Shown here in pieces: positions 39,207 to 49,778 of a stretch of 64,000 nucleotides of DNA. A program made the translations under genes and the position numbers. Each line of letters starts with the position of its first letter. The stretch's first letter is position 1. The DNA comes from Debaryomyces hansenii CBS767. Its lineage: Eukaryota; Ascomycota; Pichiomycetes; Serinales; Debaryomycetaceae. The stretch is taken from NCBI RefSeq assembly GCF_000006445.2, contig NC_006046.2:744001-808000 (forward strand), in the 5' to 3' direction. Under the pieces are notes generated by a model, which did no database searches, was not told the origin of the DNA, and saw nothing but the letters and a program-made list of their open reading frames with translations.

Positions 39207-39883
39207 ATGGAAGAACAACAAGAAGACCATAATAATCAGTATGTGAAGAATTTGTAGAGATTTTGGGCACCGTAGGTGGATACAGAGCGCATGAGACAAA
39301 TACTAACACGAACAGGGTGGCTCTCAAGATAGGGCTCATAGGAGACTCGCAGATCGGCAAGACATCGTTGATGGTGAAATACGTCGAGGGATCGTTTGAT
39401 GAAGACTACATTCAGACACTTGGGGTGAATTTTATGGACAAGAAGATACAGATCCGCAATACGGTGATAACGTTCTCGATATGGGATTTAGGGGGACAGA
39501 AGGAGTTTATCAATATGCTTCCATTGGTATCGAATGACGCGGTGGCAATACTATTTATGTTCGATCTTACTCGCAAGTCGACGTTGAATTCAATCAAGGA
39601 GTGGTACAGACAGGTGAGAGGGTTCAATAAGACGGCGATTCCGTTCTTGGTGGGGACCAAGTACGACCAGTTTATAGATTTACCATACCAGGACCAGATG
39701 GAAATTACGCAGCAGGCCAAGAAGTTCGGTCATGCCATGAAGGCCCCAGTCATATTTTGTTCTACAAGTCACTCGATAAATGTTCAGAAAATATTCAAAA
39801 TCATCTTGTCCAAAGCATTTGACTTGCGATTGAATTTGGACGAGATAGTCAACGTTGGCGAGCCCATCCTCCTATATAAATAG
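39207..39883 (+). CDS. TEM1: Tem1/Spg1-type small GTPase of the mitotic exit network, spliced
   Basis: Exon 1 is 39207-39238 (MEEQQEDHNN plus two bases) and exon 2 is 39316-39883, joined in phase 2 as CA|G and giving 199 residues. Read without splicing, the frame has no ATG before the P-loop. Motifs are GLIGDSQIGKTSLM (G1), IQTLGVNFMDKK (effector region), IWDLGGQKEF (G3, Gly-Gly-Gln as in Tem1/Spg1) and LVGTKYDQF (G4). There is no C-terminal CAAX or Cys pair, as in Tem1, which is held at the spindle pole by Bub2-Bfa1. It triggers the mitotic exit/septation kinase cascade. It is tandem with ORC1, 179 bases downstream. Confidence 0.93.
39239..39315 (+). other. Intron of TEM1
   Basis: 77 nt: donor GTATGT at 39239-39244, branch point TACTAAC at 39301-39307 and acceptor CAG with AG at 39314-39315. 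All three signals are consensus, and splicing is the only way to give the GTPase an ATG. Confidence 0.92.
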
Positions 39884-40062
39884 ACGTCTTATTCTCTCAA
39901 CCTATTGCATTTGCTATTAATGTATGATTTTAATGATAGATCCTGGTTAGCTTGTAGATAAACGGACGAAAACTATATACAGGACGCGATAGAAACCCAT
40001 TTCATGAAAGATTCCAGTTACTATCTCTGATCTACGGTAGAATTGATCTTTAATATACGACA

Positions 40063-42495
40063 ATGGCAAAGAGTCAAAGAGATCTAAAGGGATGGCAATA
40101 TTTCTTGGATGATGCAGAGTTAAATAACACCGATAGTGTTAATGGGGAGCCCACAACACCGTCTCGTAGAAGTCGAAGAGGTAAATCTACTAGTAGTCAA
40201 AAGATATCGTTGAAAAGAGAAGAAGACGAATTGGAAATTAAGGAGGGCGATTTCTTGCTTGTTCAACAAGATAATAATTCCCCTGAGGTTGCAATTGTTA
40301 AAGAGATTAAATTTGGTAATGATAATTTTCTTGACATTATTGTTTCGTGGTTCATACGAATGAGAGATATTGAGGAGGCCGATTTACCTAAAGTTGAAGA
40401 ATACAAAGAAAGGTCTCAACTTAACGAGAATGAGCTTTTTATAACTTCCTACTTGGACGAGGTTAAGTTAGGTGAAATAATAGACAAAGTTAATATACTA
40501 TCAGAGGAAGAATTCAACAATGATATTGTAATTGACGATTCCAATAAAGCAAGTACTTTTATATGTCGAAGAGGATGCGATTCGGCTGGCGAGTTATTCA
40601 CTGATGTATTTGACTTCAGGGATCTATGTGTGTTGTTCGAAAAGAACCACCATGAATTTATTGAATTTATCAGACGTAAAACAGTACCAGTCGCCTATAA
40701 CGCAAATAAGACCCATGACAAGTCAAAGTCAATAAAGGACAAGCTAGATGAAGTTGAAACGAAGAAACCTAAACAAAAAACTGTATCTAAGCAAATACTT
40801 GATGAAGAAGAAGAAAATAATGATAGCTCTGATGAATTTGAATCGGCCATAGATTTGCAGGATGAACCTTCAAGCGATGAGCTCGAATCAGACGAAGACG
40901 CTAGTGAGTCCAAGAATAAAAGTCCGAGGAAAAGGAAAGCAAGTCTGAAGCCAAAGGCGGTAAAGGAGAAACAAAAACGTGTAAAGATACCGAATAATCA
41001 TTCTAAATTTGATGACGAGTCGAGACAATTCATCACCTCTGTCGTGAGTCCCTTAAATAAGAGAATGAAAATCAAAGATTCGTCCAAACCATCCATATTA
41101 GCGTTATCTCCAAGAAAGCCGAAAAAGGGTGTATCTAAAGGTGAGAATGGCAAAAATGGAAGTTTAGGAGTAGATGCATCGTCAGAAGCATTCAAAGAGT
41201 TGAAAGAAAAATTGCACACATCTACCAGATTATCCTCATTACCGTGTCGTGAAGATGAATTTACATCTATTTATCTAAACCTAGAAACTGCTATACAGGA
41301 ACAAACTGGTTGTTGTTTATATGTAAGTGGTACTCCAGGAGTAGGCAAGACGGCGACAGTACGAGAAGTCATTGCACAATTAAGAGAATTAACCGAGATG
41401 GGTGAGTTGAATGATTTTGATTACCTTGAAATAAATGGGTTAAAATTGCTTTCGCCAAATGTAGCTTATGAAAAATTATGGGAAAAGATCAGTGGTTTAA
41501 AGGTTACGGCATCGAATGCTGCCTTGCTCTTAGAGAGCTATTTTAGTCAAGATACACCCCGTAAACCTTTGATTGTACTTATGGATGAATTGGATCAAAT
41601 TGTAACTAAAAAGCAAAACGTCATGTATAATTTTTTCAATTGGCCCACGTATTCTAATTCGAAATTGATTGTTATCGCAGTTGCAAACACCATGGATTTA
41701 CCTGAACGAGTGCTATCTAATAAAATCTCTTCAAGGTTGGGGTTGAGAAGAATTCAGTTTATTGGTTATACTTTTGAGCAGTTAGGGTCAATTATAAAGC
41801 ATAGATTAGATATGCTCACGAAGCAGAATAAGAGAAAGGTTATTATCAACAGCGATGCTATTGGTTTTGCGTCCAGAAAGGTGGCTAGTGTGAGTGGAGA
41901 TGCCAGAAGGGCTTTAACTATTTGCCGCAGAGCTGTTGAGATTGCTGAGAAGGATTTTTTATCCAGTAAGGAAGATCCTGGAAATGAACAGGAAATCGAA
42001 AATGAATCATATCATGTACAAATATCGCATATTTCTAAAGCCATCAATGAAACGGTCAACAGTCCGATCTCTCAATTCTTAATGAGTTTACCATTTGCGT
42101 CCAAACTAGTTCTTGCTGGTGTATTACTTAGAATGAAACGTTCTGGTTTAGCAGAGAATTCGTTGGGTGATATAATAGACGAGATGAAAAATTCGTTAAC
42201 AATGCTTACTTCCAGAGACGGTGATAAGGTATTAGAGGCAATTGATTCTAAAATGACTCTTATAGACTTACTATATGGGAATGGTCTTCTCCAAAACCTT
42301 GATTCAACCTTTAATCTGAAAGATACTAACATTAGAATACTTAGGTTCAAATACATTGTTAACGAGTTAGTTGAGAATGGTATTTTACAACAAAATGTCA
42401 GAGGCGAAAGACATAGTCTCATTAATTTGAATATTTCTGAAGAAGAAATTGTTTCTGTATTGAAGCGGGACAAGGAAATAAGTAGTATACTTTGA
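40063..42495 (+). CDS. ORC1: Origin recognition complex subunit 1
   Basis: 810 residues. An N-terminal BAH domain (about 50-215) is opened by EGDFLLVQQDN and includes FICRRGCD. A disordered acidic/basic linker follows (about 225-370), with KKPKQK and SPRKRKA patches. The AAA+ ATPase domain has Walker A GTPGVGKT at 423-430, Walker B LMDELDQI at about 506-513, sensor-1 VIAVANTMDLPERV and an RLGLRRIQF box. The C-terminal winged-helix region covers about 670-810. Intact Walker motifs argue for Orc1, not the ATPase-dead silencing paralogue Sir3. It binds replication origins with ORC2-6 and loads MCM with Cdc6. A partial MCB-like ACGCGA lies 75 bases upstream. Confidence 0.95.
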   Translation: MAKSQRDLKGWQYFLDDAELNNTDSVNGEPTTPSRRSRRGKSTSSQKISLKREEDELEIKEGDFLLVQQDNNSPEVAIVKEIKFGNDNFLDIIVSWFIRMRDIEEADLPKVEEYKERSQLNENELFITSYLDEVKLGEIIDKVNILSEEEFNNDIVIDDSNKASTFICRRGCDSAGELFTDVFDFRDLCVLFEKNHHEFIEFIRRKTVPVAYNANKTHDKSKSIKDKLDEVETKKPKQKTVSKQILDEEEENNDSSDEFESAIDLQDEPSSDELESDEDASESKNKSPRKRKASLKPKAVKEKQKRVKIPNNHSKFDDESRQFITSVVSPLNKRMKIKDSSKPSILALSPRKPKKGVSKGENGKNGSLGVDASSEAFKELKEKLHTSTRLSSLPCREDEFTSIYLNLETAIQEQTGCCLYVSGTPGVGKTATVREVIAQLRELTEMGELNDFDYLEINGLKLLSPNVAYEKLWEKISGLKVTASNAALLLESYFSQDTPRKPLIVLMDELDQIVTKKQNVMYNFFNWPTYSNSKLIVIAVANTMDLPERVLSNKISSRLGLRRIQFIGYTFEQLGSIIKHRLDMLTKQNKRKVIINSDAIGFASRKVASVSGDARRALTICRRAVEIAEKDFLSSKEDPGNEQEIENESYHVQISHISKAINETVNSPISQFLMSLPFASKLVLAGVLLRMKRSGLAENSLGDIIDEMKNSLTMLTSRDGDKVLEAIDSKMTLIDLLYGNGLLQNLDSTFNLKDTNIRILRFKYIVNELVENGILQQNVRGERHSLINLNISEEEIVSVLKRDKEISSIL

Positions 42496-42630
42496 ACAAT
42501 ATTTGTAGTTAATTGATACCGAAAAAATAGAATATCGCTGCATCTTATCTATTTGATGCGACATCGAATACAAAAAAAAATTTAGTCAAATTTTCAGTTA
42601 TCTTTAGTTTAAAGTAGATTTCTTTGTAAA

Positions 42631-43257
42631 ATGACCCTGATAGATCCTACTGACTTTATTGAAGCTGAAGAAGGAGTGAACTCCTTAAGATTTGGAGATG
42701 AAAAACAGCAAGCAAAGTTTGAACTTGGTGTTTGTATGTGCATTTATAAATGGGATGAGCTAAACACTGCAGTTATAAATTCCTGGGGTGGCCCAAATTC
42801 TGCTGATAAGAGAGACTGGATTTCAGGTATAGTGATAGATTTATTCAGTGAAAGAATAGTCGATGTTCAATTGATTGAAGAAACTTTATTATATGCTATG
42901 GTTGATGAATTTGACACCGAGGTTGACAATGAATCCGCACTTGTTATTGCAGACATGATTGTGAAGATCTATAGAGAGGTTTACCTTAAGAAATACGATG
43001 TTTTAGACGAACTTTACTCAAGATGGCAACAAAAAGTACAATCAAGCCAAGGTCAACAGGAAAAAATTGTAATTAATGAAGATCCTAATAATCCAGATGT
43101 TTCCGATAGTGAAGATGAAGATGAAGATGAAGACGAGACACCAGTTTTGGTACAAAATGGTGACTCTATGGATGTAGATGAACCACCAGCACCAATAGTT
43201 GATGATGATGGGTTTGAGCTAGTACAAAAGAAAGGGCGTAAAGGAGGAAGACGATAA
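42631..43257 (+). CDS. TSR2: Pre-rRNA processing protein Tsr2
   Basis: 208 residues. The Tsr2 domain covers about 20-130 (QAKFELGVCMCIYKWDELNTAVINSWGG, WISGIVIDLFSERIVD). An acidic tail (DSEDEDEDEDETPVL) and a terminal VDDDGFELVQKKGRKGGRR follow, the typical Tsr2 ending. In yeast Tsr2 escorts Rps26 to pre-ribosomes and is needed for 20S pre-rRNA processing. It follows ORC1 in tandem with a 135-base gap and is convergent with the next gene, 110 bases away. Confidence 0.93.
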   Translation: MTLIDPTDFIEAEEGVNSLRFGDEKQQAKFELGVCMCIYKWDELNTAVINSWGGPNSADKRDWISGIVIDLFSERIVDVQLIEETLLYAMVDEFDTEVDNESALVIADMIVKIYREVYLKKYDVLDELYSRWQQKVQSSQGQQEKIVINEDPNNPDVSDSEDEDEDEDETPVLVQNGDSMDVDEPPAPIVDDDGFELVQKKGRKGGRR

Positions 43258-43367
43258 ACGAAATTGTACTTTATGCTTTCTCAAGTCTATAATTACCTAT
43301 ATAAACTAAAATGTAAATTAAATCTAAAATATACAAACGAATTAAATAATCGATAAGAGTATGGCTC

Positions 43368-46300
43368 TCACATGCAGACTGAGTTCCTAGGAGTATTTGT
43401 TCTTGATCTGTTTAATGTGTTCAAAGAATGTAATGAACTAACAGAATTTCTCGGGATGTACTTACCAAAGCATGCTTCTTGCTCATCAATTGGAGTGTTT
43501 AAGATGGAGTTCGCAGACTGCATTGAGGATATACTAGATGAACTGTTGTTTCGGATACGGAAGTCACTAAATTTTCTTGCTAACGTACTTGCCATATCAT
43601 TTACCCCATTAGGTGTACTCGGGGAAGCCATGACGTTATTGGCTACTTTTGCGTTAGCTGAACCAAAAAATCCTTCATTAACGGCAGGCTCTATCTTAAA
43701 TAATTTGATCGAGGTGTATGCCCAGGGGTTAATGTTGGTAAGAGCACTTTCAACGTAACTGGAAACCACATCAGAATCGTTTGACATCGTCCCTGTACCT
43801 GTTAATTGCATGTTCAAACCAGCCCAGCCTGAGGTAAGCTTACTAAACGAAACCAAAGTTGATGAAAAATTCTTCATAATCTTATTCTTATATCCAGTAA
43901 ATGCCTTGACGTTGTCTCCAGCATTATATACATTACCAAACAAAAGCGACATATACCACCCTAAAGATAGGTGGCTCCAATTAAATTTCAATGGTTCTAG
44001 TGGAGTTGTAGGTAAAAAATCATAGTTCAATTGTCCTTTATTCTCCTGAATTAACTTATCGAAATCTGTGGATTCGATGTATTTAACTAGCAAAAAGCTA
44101 TCAATGCTTGGACCTTCTCTACTAGACCATATCTCCTTCAAAACGAGCTTCAAATGAGGGATAATTATAGTTAATATAATTCTTAAAGAATCATTTCCGC
44201 CCCACGATCTTTTCAAAGGTGCATCTTTCGGTAATTTATCTCTAGCCTTCTGAGACATACCAGTCGGTGGCTTGGGTCTCAATGCAGAATCAATTGCTTG
44301 TGATTCGTCTTCAAAGAAATTTAAATCAAATTCAGGAGTCAGTGGCGGTATAGACCCACTTACATTTGAACCATGCCTCGATTTTGGACTTGTAAAATTA
44401 TTTATGAAAATAGAATCATTTGCCTCTGATTCTATAGAAGAACTAATGGATACTTGATCAGATCTATTAGAATCAATTTGTTGCAACGGACTGATATTTT
44501 CGTCTTCATTATCATCTATCGAATTCAATACAAGAGTGTCCCCACTGAAGTATTCTGTACTGAAACTGTAAATTGTGCTCCAGACTTGATCATACACCTT
44601 TTCATTCTTTAGCATCGAAAATAAGAGCATTCTTGATGGTTTTGGATACTTAATTATGGCTGTGCAAACAGATCGAAATATTAATGCAAGTAAATCAGCA
44701 TTGAACGATGCATCTAATAAAAATGGACGAGTGGAGAATTTTAGTATCAATTGGGTGATAGACGAACATGCACCATACGAAAGACCACCTCTTGGATTAG
44801 AATTGCCTAATTTTTTCTCCGGGTCATCCTTCACTTCTATGTCTTTACTAGAAACCACAGGGATCAAATTATATAAAATCTCTACTAAAGTAGTCAATAA
44901 CAAACTTGGTTTTGCATTGTTTGTGTTATTGCTCCCTGATGATAAAGTAATCAATAACTTGCATATTTGAGTAACAATGAAATCTCTATAAGTCACTGGT
45001 CCTGGACTTATTTTATAACCAGTAGGCAAGGACTCATAAAATGTAAGATCCATTGGTTCGAATAATTTATCCATTATTAAGCAGTCTGAGGATAAGTATA
45101 AAATGAAGTAAGAAAATATGCGAACTGAATTTTTATGATTGACATTCCTATGATAAGTGCATACATAGTACAACATTATCACTAGTAATTCATGCAAGTA
45201 TCTTTCTCCAACTAAAGTTCTGAAGGATTTATTACATTGAAACAATTCCCACAAGAGCATTATACACTCGGTAGCCCATATTGATACTTGGTTTTGTCGA
45301 CCTGTATTCAAATTAAATTTTAAATTTTCAGATTCTTTAGAACTTTGCATAGGTGCTCTCAAGACATTGATCAAATATGATGCCAAAAATAGTAATTCAT
45401 TCTCTTTACGTAACTTACCAATATACACCCGTGCCATATTGAATGGCTTAGCCGTCGTAAGTAAGTTTAGATCATACAAGAATTGTAAGTTAGGTTGCGA
45501 AGGTAATGGGTAGACAATCATTAGTGTCAATAGTTGGGTCGCATAAGTAACACATAGATGTCTCATTTCAGTGAGCTCAATATTCCTGTAGAATAGCATA
45601 TTTTCCTCAACGGGACTTCTAGCAGATCTGCACAACAAGTTCATCAATGAGCATACAAGAATCAATAGCTCCACACGCGGCGTAGTGGCTACCAATAATG
45701 TTAAAAACTTCGACCCATTCGATACAACTTGAGATGGAACCAGATAAACCGAGGTTGTCATCAAAACAAGCATAAGTTTCAATACCTCCATTCGATTACT
45801 ATCAATTATGAGATTCGGAGTTTGATATTTTGCTGTTGTTCCAATACCTGGCTCCCATACACTCATCATTCTTTTACTACCGCTTCTGCCCTCATCGCCA
45901 ATTGGTACATCCATTGTAAACGATCTGATAAACAACAAGTCCACGAGGCATTTCACTATATTAACACCGAGAATATTTTCTTTATTTACAGTCTTTTCAT
46001 TCTCTTTTTCACCTCCTAGCACGCTTACTGGTGTCTGAATATTATTCAAAGATGACCCAGTGGCCACTGTCATCGGGTCGAACGTTTCAGACCAAAACAA
46101 AATATCATCCAATTCACTACAATACTCGGGTAATTCAAATACAAATGGAAGTAGTTTTGTTAAAAAACGGATGCAGTTTAATAATTCGGATACTGGAGCA
46201 TCCTTACTAGGGAAATTTTCATGCTGTGCTAAATAAGTAAGCCTCAATATCAACACCCTTATCATCAATACAAAATTAGCCCTATTTTGTTCCCGAATAG

Positions 46301-46463
46301 TTCTTATGTCATACGGTGTGATTAATTCATAAATATCACTCGTGGTCTCTGGTTCCTTCCAGAATGCATCCCAATAGGTAGAATCAGAGCTGGGTATTAA
46401 CCTTCCTTGTCCTAATTTAAAAAAGTGATTTTTAAACCTAAGTCTCTCTTCTGCCGTTTTCAT
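43368..46463 (-). CDS. ECM30: Hid1/Ecm30-family protein
   Basis: 1031 residues. The N-terminus FKNHFFKLGQGRLIPSSDSTYWDAFWKEP and blocks such as IRFLTKLLPFVFELPEYC, EVLKLMLVLMTTSVYL and WATECIMLLWELFQCN fit the Hid1 family (fission yeast Ftp105, yeast Ecm30, animal HID1), large mainly helical Golgi-associated proteins in trafficking and secretory-granule biology. A Ser/Asn-rich segment (about 640-710) and a Ser-rich tail after about 970 are disordered. Family members often start with a Gly2 myristoylation signal. This one starts MKTAEERL with no upstream ATG before a stop 30 bases away, so it either lacks one or has an unseen first exon. Confidence 0.78.
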   Translation of the reverse strand: MKTAEERLRFKNHFFKLGQGRLIPSSDSTYWDAFWKEPETTSDIYELITPYDIRTIREQNRANFVLMIRVLILRLTYLAQHENFPSKDAPVSELLNCIRFLTKLLPFVFELPEYCSELDDILFWSETFDPMTVATGSSLNNIQTPVSVLGGEKENEKTVNKENILGVNIVKCLVDLLFIRSFTMDVPIGDEGRSGSKRMMSVWEPGIGTTAKYQTPNLIIDSNRMEVLKLMLVLMTTSVYLVPSQVVSNGSKFLTLLVATTPRVELLILVCSLMNLLCRSARSPVEENMLFYRNIELTEMRHLCVTYATQLLTLMIVYPLPSQPNLQFLYDLNLLTTAKPFNMARVYIGKLRKENELLFLASYLINVLRAPMQSSKESENLKFNLNTGRQNQVSIWATECIMLLWELFQCNKSFRTLVGERYLHELLVIMLYYVCTYHRNVNHKNSVRIFSYFILYLSSDCLIMDKLFEPMDLTFYESLPTGYKISPGPVTYRDFIVTQICKLLITLSSGSNNTNNAKPSLLLTTLVEILYNLIPVVSSKDIEVKDDPEKKLGNSNPRGGLSYGACSSITQLILKFSTRPFLLDASFNADLLALIFRSVCTAIIKYPKPSRMLLFSMLKNEKVYDQVWSTIYSFSTEYFSGDTLVLNSIDDNEDENISPLQQIDSNRSDQVSISSSIESEANDSIFINNFTSPKSRHGSNVSGSIPPLTPEFDLNFFEDESQAIDSALRPKPPTGMSQKARDKLPKDAPLKRSWGGNDSLRIILTIIIPHLKLVLKEIWSSREGPSIDSFLLVKYIESTDFDKLIQENKGQLNYDFLPTTPLEPLKFNWSHLSLGWYMSLLFGNVYNAGDNVKAFTGYKNKIMKNFSSTLVSFSKLTSGWAGLNMQLTGTGTMSNDSDVVSSYVESALTNINPWAYTSIKLFKIEPAVNEGFFGSANAKVANNVMASPSTPNGVNDMASTLARKFSDFRIRNNSSSSISSMQSANSILNTPIDEQEACFGKYIPRNSVSSLHSLNTLNRSRTNTPRNSVCM

Positions 46464-46747
46464 AATTACAACATTAAGATCTCCAACAACTCAGCAATAT
46501 CAGTCTTTTGAATGTATCTATGATCTTACTCTTCATATCTATCCGCAAAAATTGTTGTTTTAAATGTTGAGTATGCGCTCGTGACTATAATATGATTTCC
46601 TTAATGGTGATTTCTTTTGATCTATTTACAAAGCCATATTAATAAGTAATAACTGCTATATAAAGACCTGTGGGTGTAGGAATAGTTGCTATAGTAAATG
46701 TACTTGCATGCATCGAATAATTTCAAACTAAAATTTCATATTCGTTA

Positions 46748-47620
46748 TCAAATCAATTTTCTTGATTTATTGAATTCGCCCATATCATCCTCACCTCGCT
46801 TTCTGATACTACCGACAATTGAAGCATATCCTACATCGACATTCATACCTGCTACAGGAGTACCACTTTCATCTCTAACTCGCTGTAACTCTTCTTCATC
46901 TAACTCCAAGTCATCGGCATCACCAATATTTTTGATAGCAATATCGTGGTCATGTCCTTCATCATCGATCCACGACGACGGTATTTCCAAAGCTGGTGCA
47001 TTGGTATCGGAGTCCTGAAAATCCATGCCATAAAATCCGTTTGTGTTATCACCATTCTCCTCATCAGAATCCGAGTCATAATGGAATGCCGAACACGTTG
47101 ATAAACCATTGTATAATCCGTGAATATCCGAAACCATGCTTTCGAATAGGCGATTTACCATACTCTCAGGGATATCTTTCTCCTTGGTTATTATTAACTC
47201 CACCGTCGAGGTATATTCTGTTGGCTCCGTCGGTATACTAGAAATGTAGTCATTAGATAAAACTTGTAGATATAACGCCTGATGGTCATTATTACTCTGT
47301 AATGCACTTAATGATATACTCTGGTAGGGTAATTCCAATCCTTTCTGTATTTCGTCGAGCCATATTATGACGCAAGTATTTAAGACGAAAAGTGAGACGC
47401 TTGAGTTCTCCATGCTTTGAAAATCTTCATGCACCTTAACTTCTTGGGTTGGATCGTTCCTCAAAATCGATATCTTGTAGCCCGAACCTCCAGCATGCAT
47501 CACAAGCTTATCATCGTCTTCAATGGAGAACTTCTCAGGCGATGAAGCTTGATAGACAGAAAGTGGTATTGTATTTTCAATATTCGGTTGTTCAAATATC
47601 AATTTAGGATTAGGTTTCAT
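46748..47620 (-). CDS. LOT5: pICln/Lot5-like PH-domain protein
   Basis: 290 residues. Residues about 15-175 resemble the pICln (methylosome subunit/Lot5) PH-like domain. The core SVSLFVLNTCVIIWLDEIQKGLELPYQSISLSALQ matches the family's beta strands and Trp, and HQALYLQVLSND follows. The C-terminal part is acidic (DSDSDEENGD, DADDLELDEEELQRV), as in pICln proteins. Human pICln feeds Sm proteins to the methylosome; the yeast Lot5 role is little known. The neighbouring genes are ECM30-like (same strand) and CNA1 (same strand). Confidence 0.72.
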   Translation of the reverse strand: MKPNPKLIFEQPNIENTIPLSVYQASSPEKFSIEDDDKLVMHAGGSGYKISILRNDPTQEVKVHEDFQSMENSSVSLFVLNTCVIIWLDEIQKGLELPYQSISLSALQSNNDHQALYLQVLSNDYISSIPTEPTEYTSTVELIITKEKDIPESMVNRLFESMVSDIHGLYNGLSTCSAFHYDSDSDEENGDNTNGFYGMDFQDSDTNAPALEIPSSWIDDEGHDHDIAIKNIGDADDLELDEEELQRVRDESGTPVAGMNVDVGYASIVGSIRKRGEDDMGEFNKSRKLI

Positions 47621-47840
47621 CTCAGCTTTTTATTGTATTCAAGCGCAGTTATACCTTCGTTTCGTTGATTCAGTGATGCAGTCTTACTATTGTGGGTGCT
47701 TATCATAAACTACTATTGAGGAATAGTAATTTTTCATTTACAAGAACGTGCGAATCCCAATAAAAAAACTCCATTCATTTAAACTATCTTGATATACTAT
47801 TATATATAAGCCTACATTGTTCGAGAAATAAACCGTTTCA

Positions 47841-49535
47841 TTAACCTTGGGATAACTTTCTGATCAATCTTTGGAAAACTGGACCACTATTTTGAGAACT
47901 TTCGATTTCTTTTTTAATCTTTTCATTCTTTTCTTGTTCCCTCCTATTAACCTCTTCTTTTGATGGTGGTAATGCTTCATTCACCAAATCTGCTTTTCTA
48001 GCCTCTTCAAAAGAAGACAATGTTCTTTTCAAACCTTCACTACCGTGCAATAATGAACCCTTCGGTAAGATACCACTATTCAATTGTTTAAGATGAGCCA
48101 CGCTTTCCGACTCTTGTCTCAAAACTTGGTACATTCTAGAAACTCTACCGATAGCAATGACCTTGTTACGCAAAGTTTGTTTCTTGGCTTCAAAAGAATC
48201 AGGGTCTACTTCACTTGGGGGCTCTGATGTTGGCGAGGATGCAACGGCCGAAATAGCCGTTTGGTCATTGACATTATAGCTATCATTAACAACAGTCTCT
48301 TCACCCAACTCTTCTTCAGTACAGATATTCAAAATCGAAACCAACATATCCGTCACTTTTTCACCTACAAATGGTAAGGACCAAGTGAACACATCCATAA
48401 AATGCGGCAACCAGTACGGGTGGGGAGATGAATTGAACTGTCTAATGTTCATCACATTATTTTCGTATTTCAACACCGCAGCCTTGTTGTTGTAAGTATC
48501 CAAATAATTCGGTGCGCTAAACATAGTTAACAATGAAGGAAACCCCATTGTTTTTGTTCTTTTATACATCCTATAACCAGCATCTTGTGCTTCGTGTGCT
48601 CTAATGATCGATAGCAATCCAGTTCTTTCCAAAAACTGGCATGCTGCTTTATAGGTGAAGGCGTATGAACATCCTCTCACGGTATTTTTTAGGAAAGTTT
48701 GGTCAATGTCATCATCATCATACTCCTCAACAGGGTCTGCCCATAGCAAATCACATACTAGCCCTTTTGTAGGTGGCTCTTTAAATCTGTCAATTCTAAT
48801 TAAATCATCCAACGTTCTCAATTCAGGAGATAAACCCCCATGGACACAGAAAAACTGCTTATTCATAACCGCTGCCAATGGCAATGCATTGAAAGACTTC
48901 AAGCACTCTTCATACAATGTAGACGAGTATTTATGCAAACATTCCGATTTGAAGGTAAAATATTCCGTTAAATGCTTACACTCGTGATTACCCCGTAACA
49001 TCCAGAAAGTGTCAGGATAGTTCAATTTCAACGAATATAAGTAAAGTAAACATTCTATTGAGAATGATCCTCTGTCAACGTAGTCTCCCAAGAATAAGTA
49101 CGATGTATTTGCTGGATCACCTCCAACTTCGAATAATTTCATTAAGTCATAATATTGGCCATGAACATCCCCACACACTGTCACCGGTGCTGGAACATCC
49201 AAAAGGTTGGGTTCGCTGGCCAAAAGATCGCTGGCATCTCGTAAAATTCTAATTGCCTGCTCTTCGTGCAATCTTCCTTCGTGTATAAAATGTGTTTTCA
49301 AAAACTCACAATTCGGCAATCCATTAGGCAAAAACAATTGCTGGTCTGTTGGTTTAAAGCTCGCCGGAGGCTCTACCGCCTTAACTGCTCTTTCCTTCGT
49401 GGATAATTCTTCTCCTTCATCCGTAATATAGACACTGAAGTCTCTTTTATTCGGTGGTTGCTTTTCCTCCAACGCCCTTAAGGCGTTATTTATCTGAGTC
49501 GAATTATTCTGAGCTCGCTGCGATTGATTGGACAT
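47841..49535 (-). CDS. CNA1: Calcineurin A catalytic subunit (PP2B)
   Basis: 564 residues. The metallophosphatase core (about 60-385) has all signature motifs: [62 protein letters not shown] and [13 protein letters not shown]. The calcineurin-B-binding helix, calmodulin-binding region (about 455-485, [22 protein letters not shown]) and C-terminal autoinhibitory part follow. It dephosphorylates Crz1 and other targets in Ca2+, cation and antifungal stress. One gene stands for the S. cerevisiae pair CNA1/CMP2. Confidence 0.97.
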   Translation of the reverse strand: MSNQSQRAQNNSTQINNALRALEEKQPPNKRDFSVYITDEGEELSTKERAVKAVEPPASFKPTDQQLFLPNGLPNCEFLKTHFIHEGRLHEEQAIRILRDASDLLASEPNLLDVPAPVTVCGDVHGQYYDLMKLFEVGGDPANTSYLFLGDYVDRGSFSIECLLYLYSLKLNYPDTFWMLRGNHECKHLTEYFTFKSECLHKYSSTLYEECLKSFNALPLAAVMNKQFFCVHGGLSPELRTLDDLIRIDRFKEPPTKGLVCDLLWADPVEEYDDDDIDQTFLKNTVRGCSYAFTYKAACQFLERTGLLSIIRAHEAQDAGYRMYKRTKTMGFPSLLTMFSAPNYLDTYNNKAAVLKYENNVMNIRQFNSSPHPYWLPHFMDVFTWSLPFVGEKVTDMLVSILNICTEEELGEETVVNDSYNVNDQTAISAVASSPTSEPPSEVDPDSFEAKKQTLRNKVIAIGRVSRMYQVLRQESESVAHLKQLNSGILPKGSLLHGSEGLKRTLSSFEEARKADLVNEALPPSKEEVNRREQEKNEKIKKEIESSQNSGPVFQRLIRKLSQG

Positions 49536-49778
49536 TATATAATACTATAACATAAAGTTCGTCTTTTACAATACAACTGCCTTAGTATAATAAAAGAAAA
49601 CGTATCAACTTTATCAGGTTAAATATAAAAAAATGCGACGAGGCTTACAGGTAATGAAAAAGTCAGAATATGTGATTAATGCATTTTAATAGCCATAATT
49701 CAAATTTTAGACTTGAATAGGTTTAGTAGCCTATATAATCTACTTAAAACAATCTATACGAAATTTATTGTGATTTTT

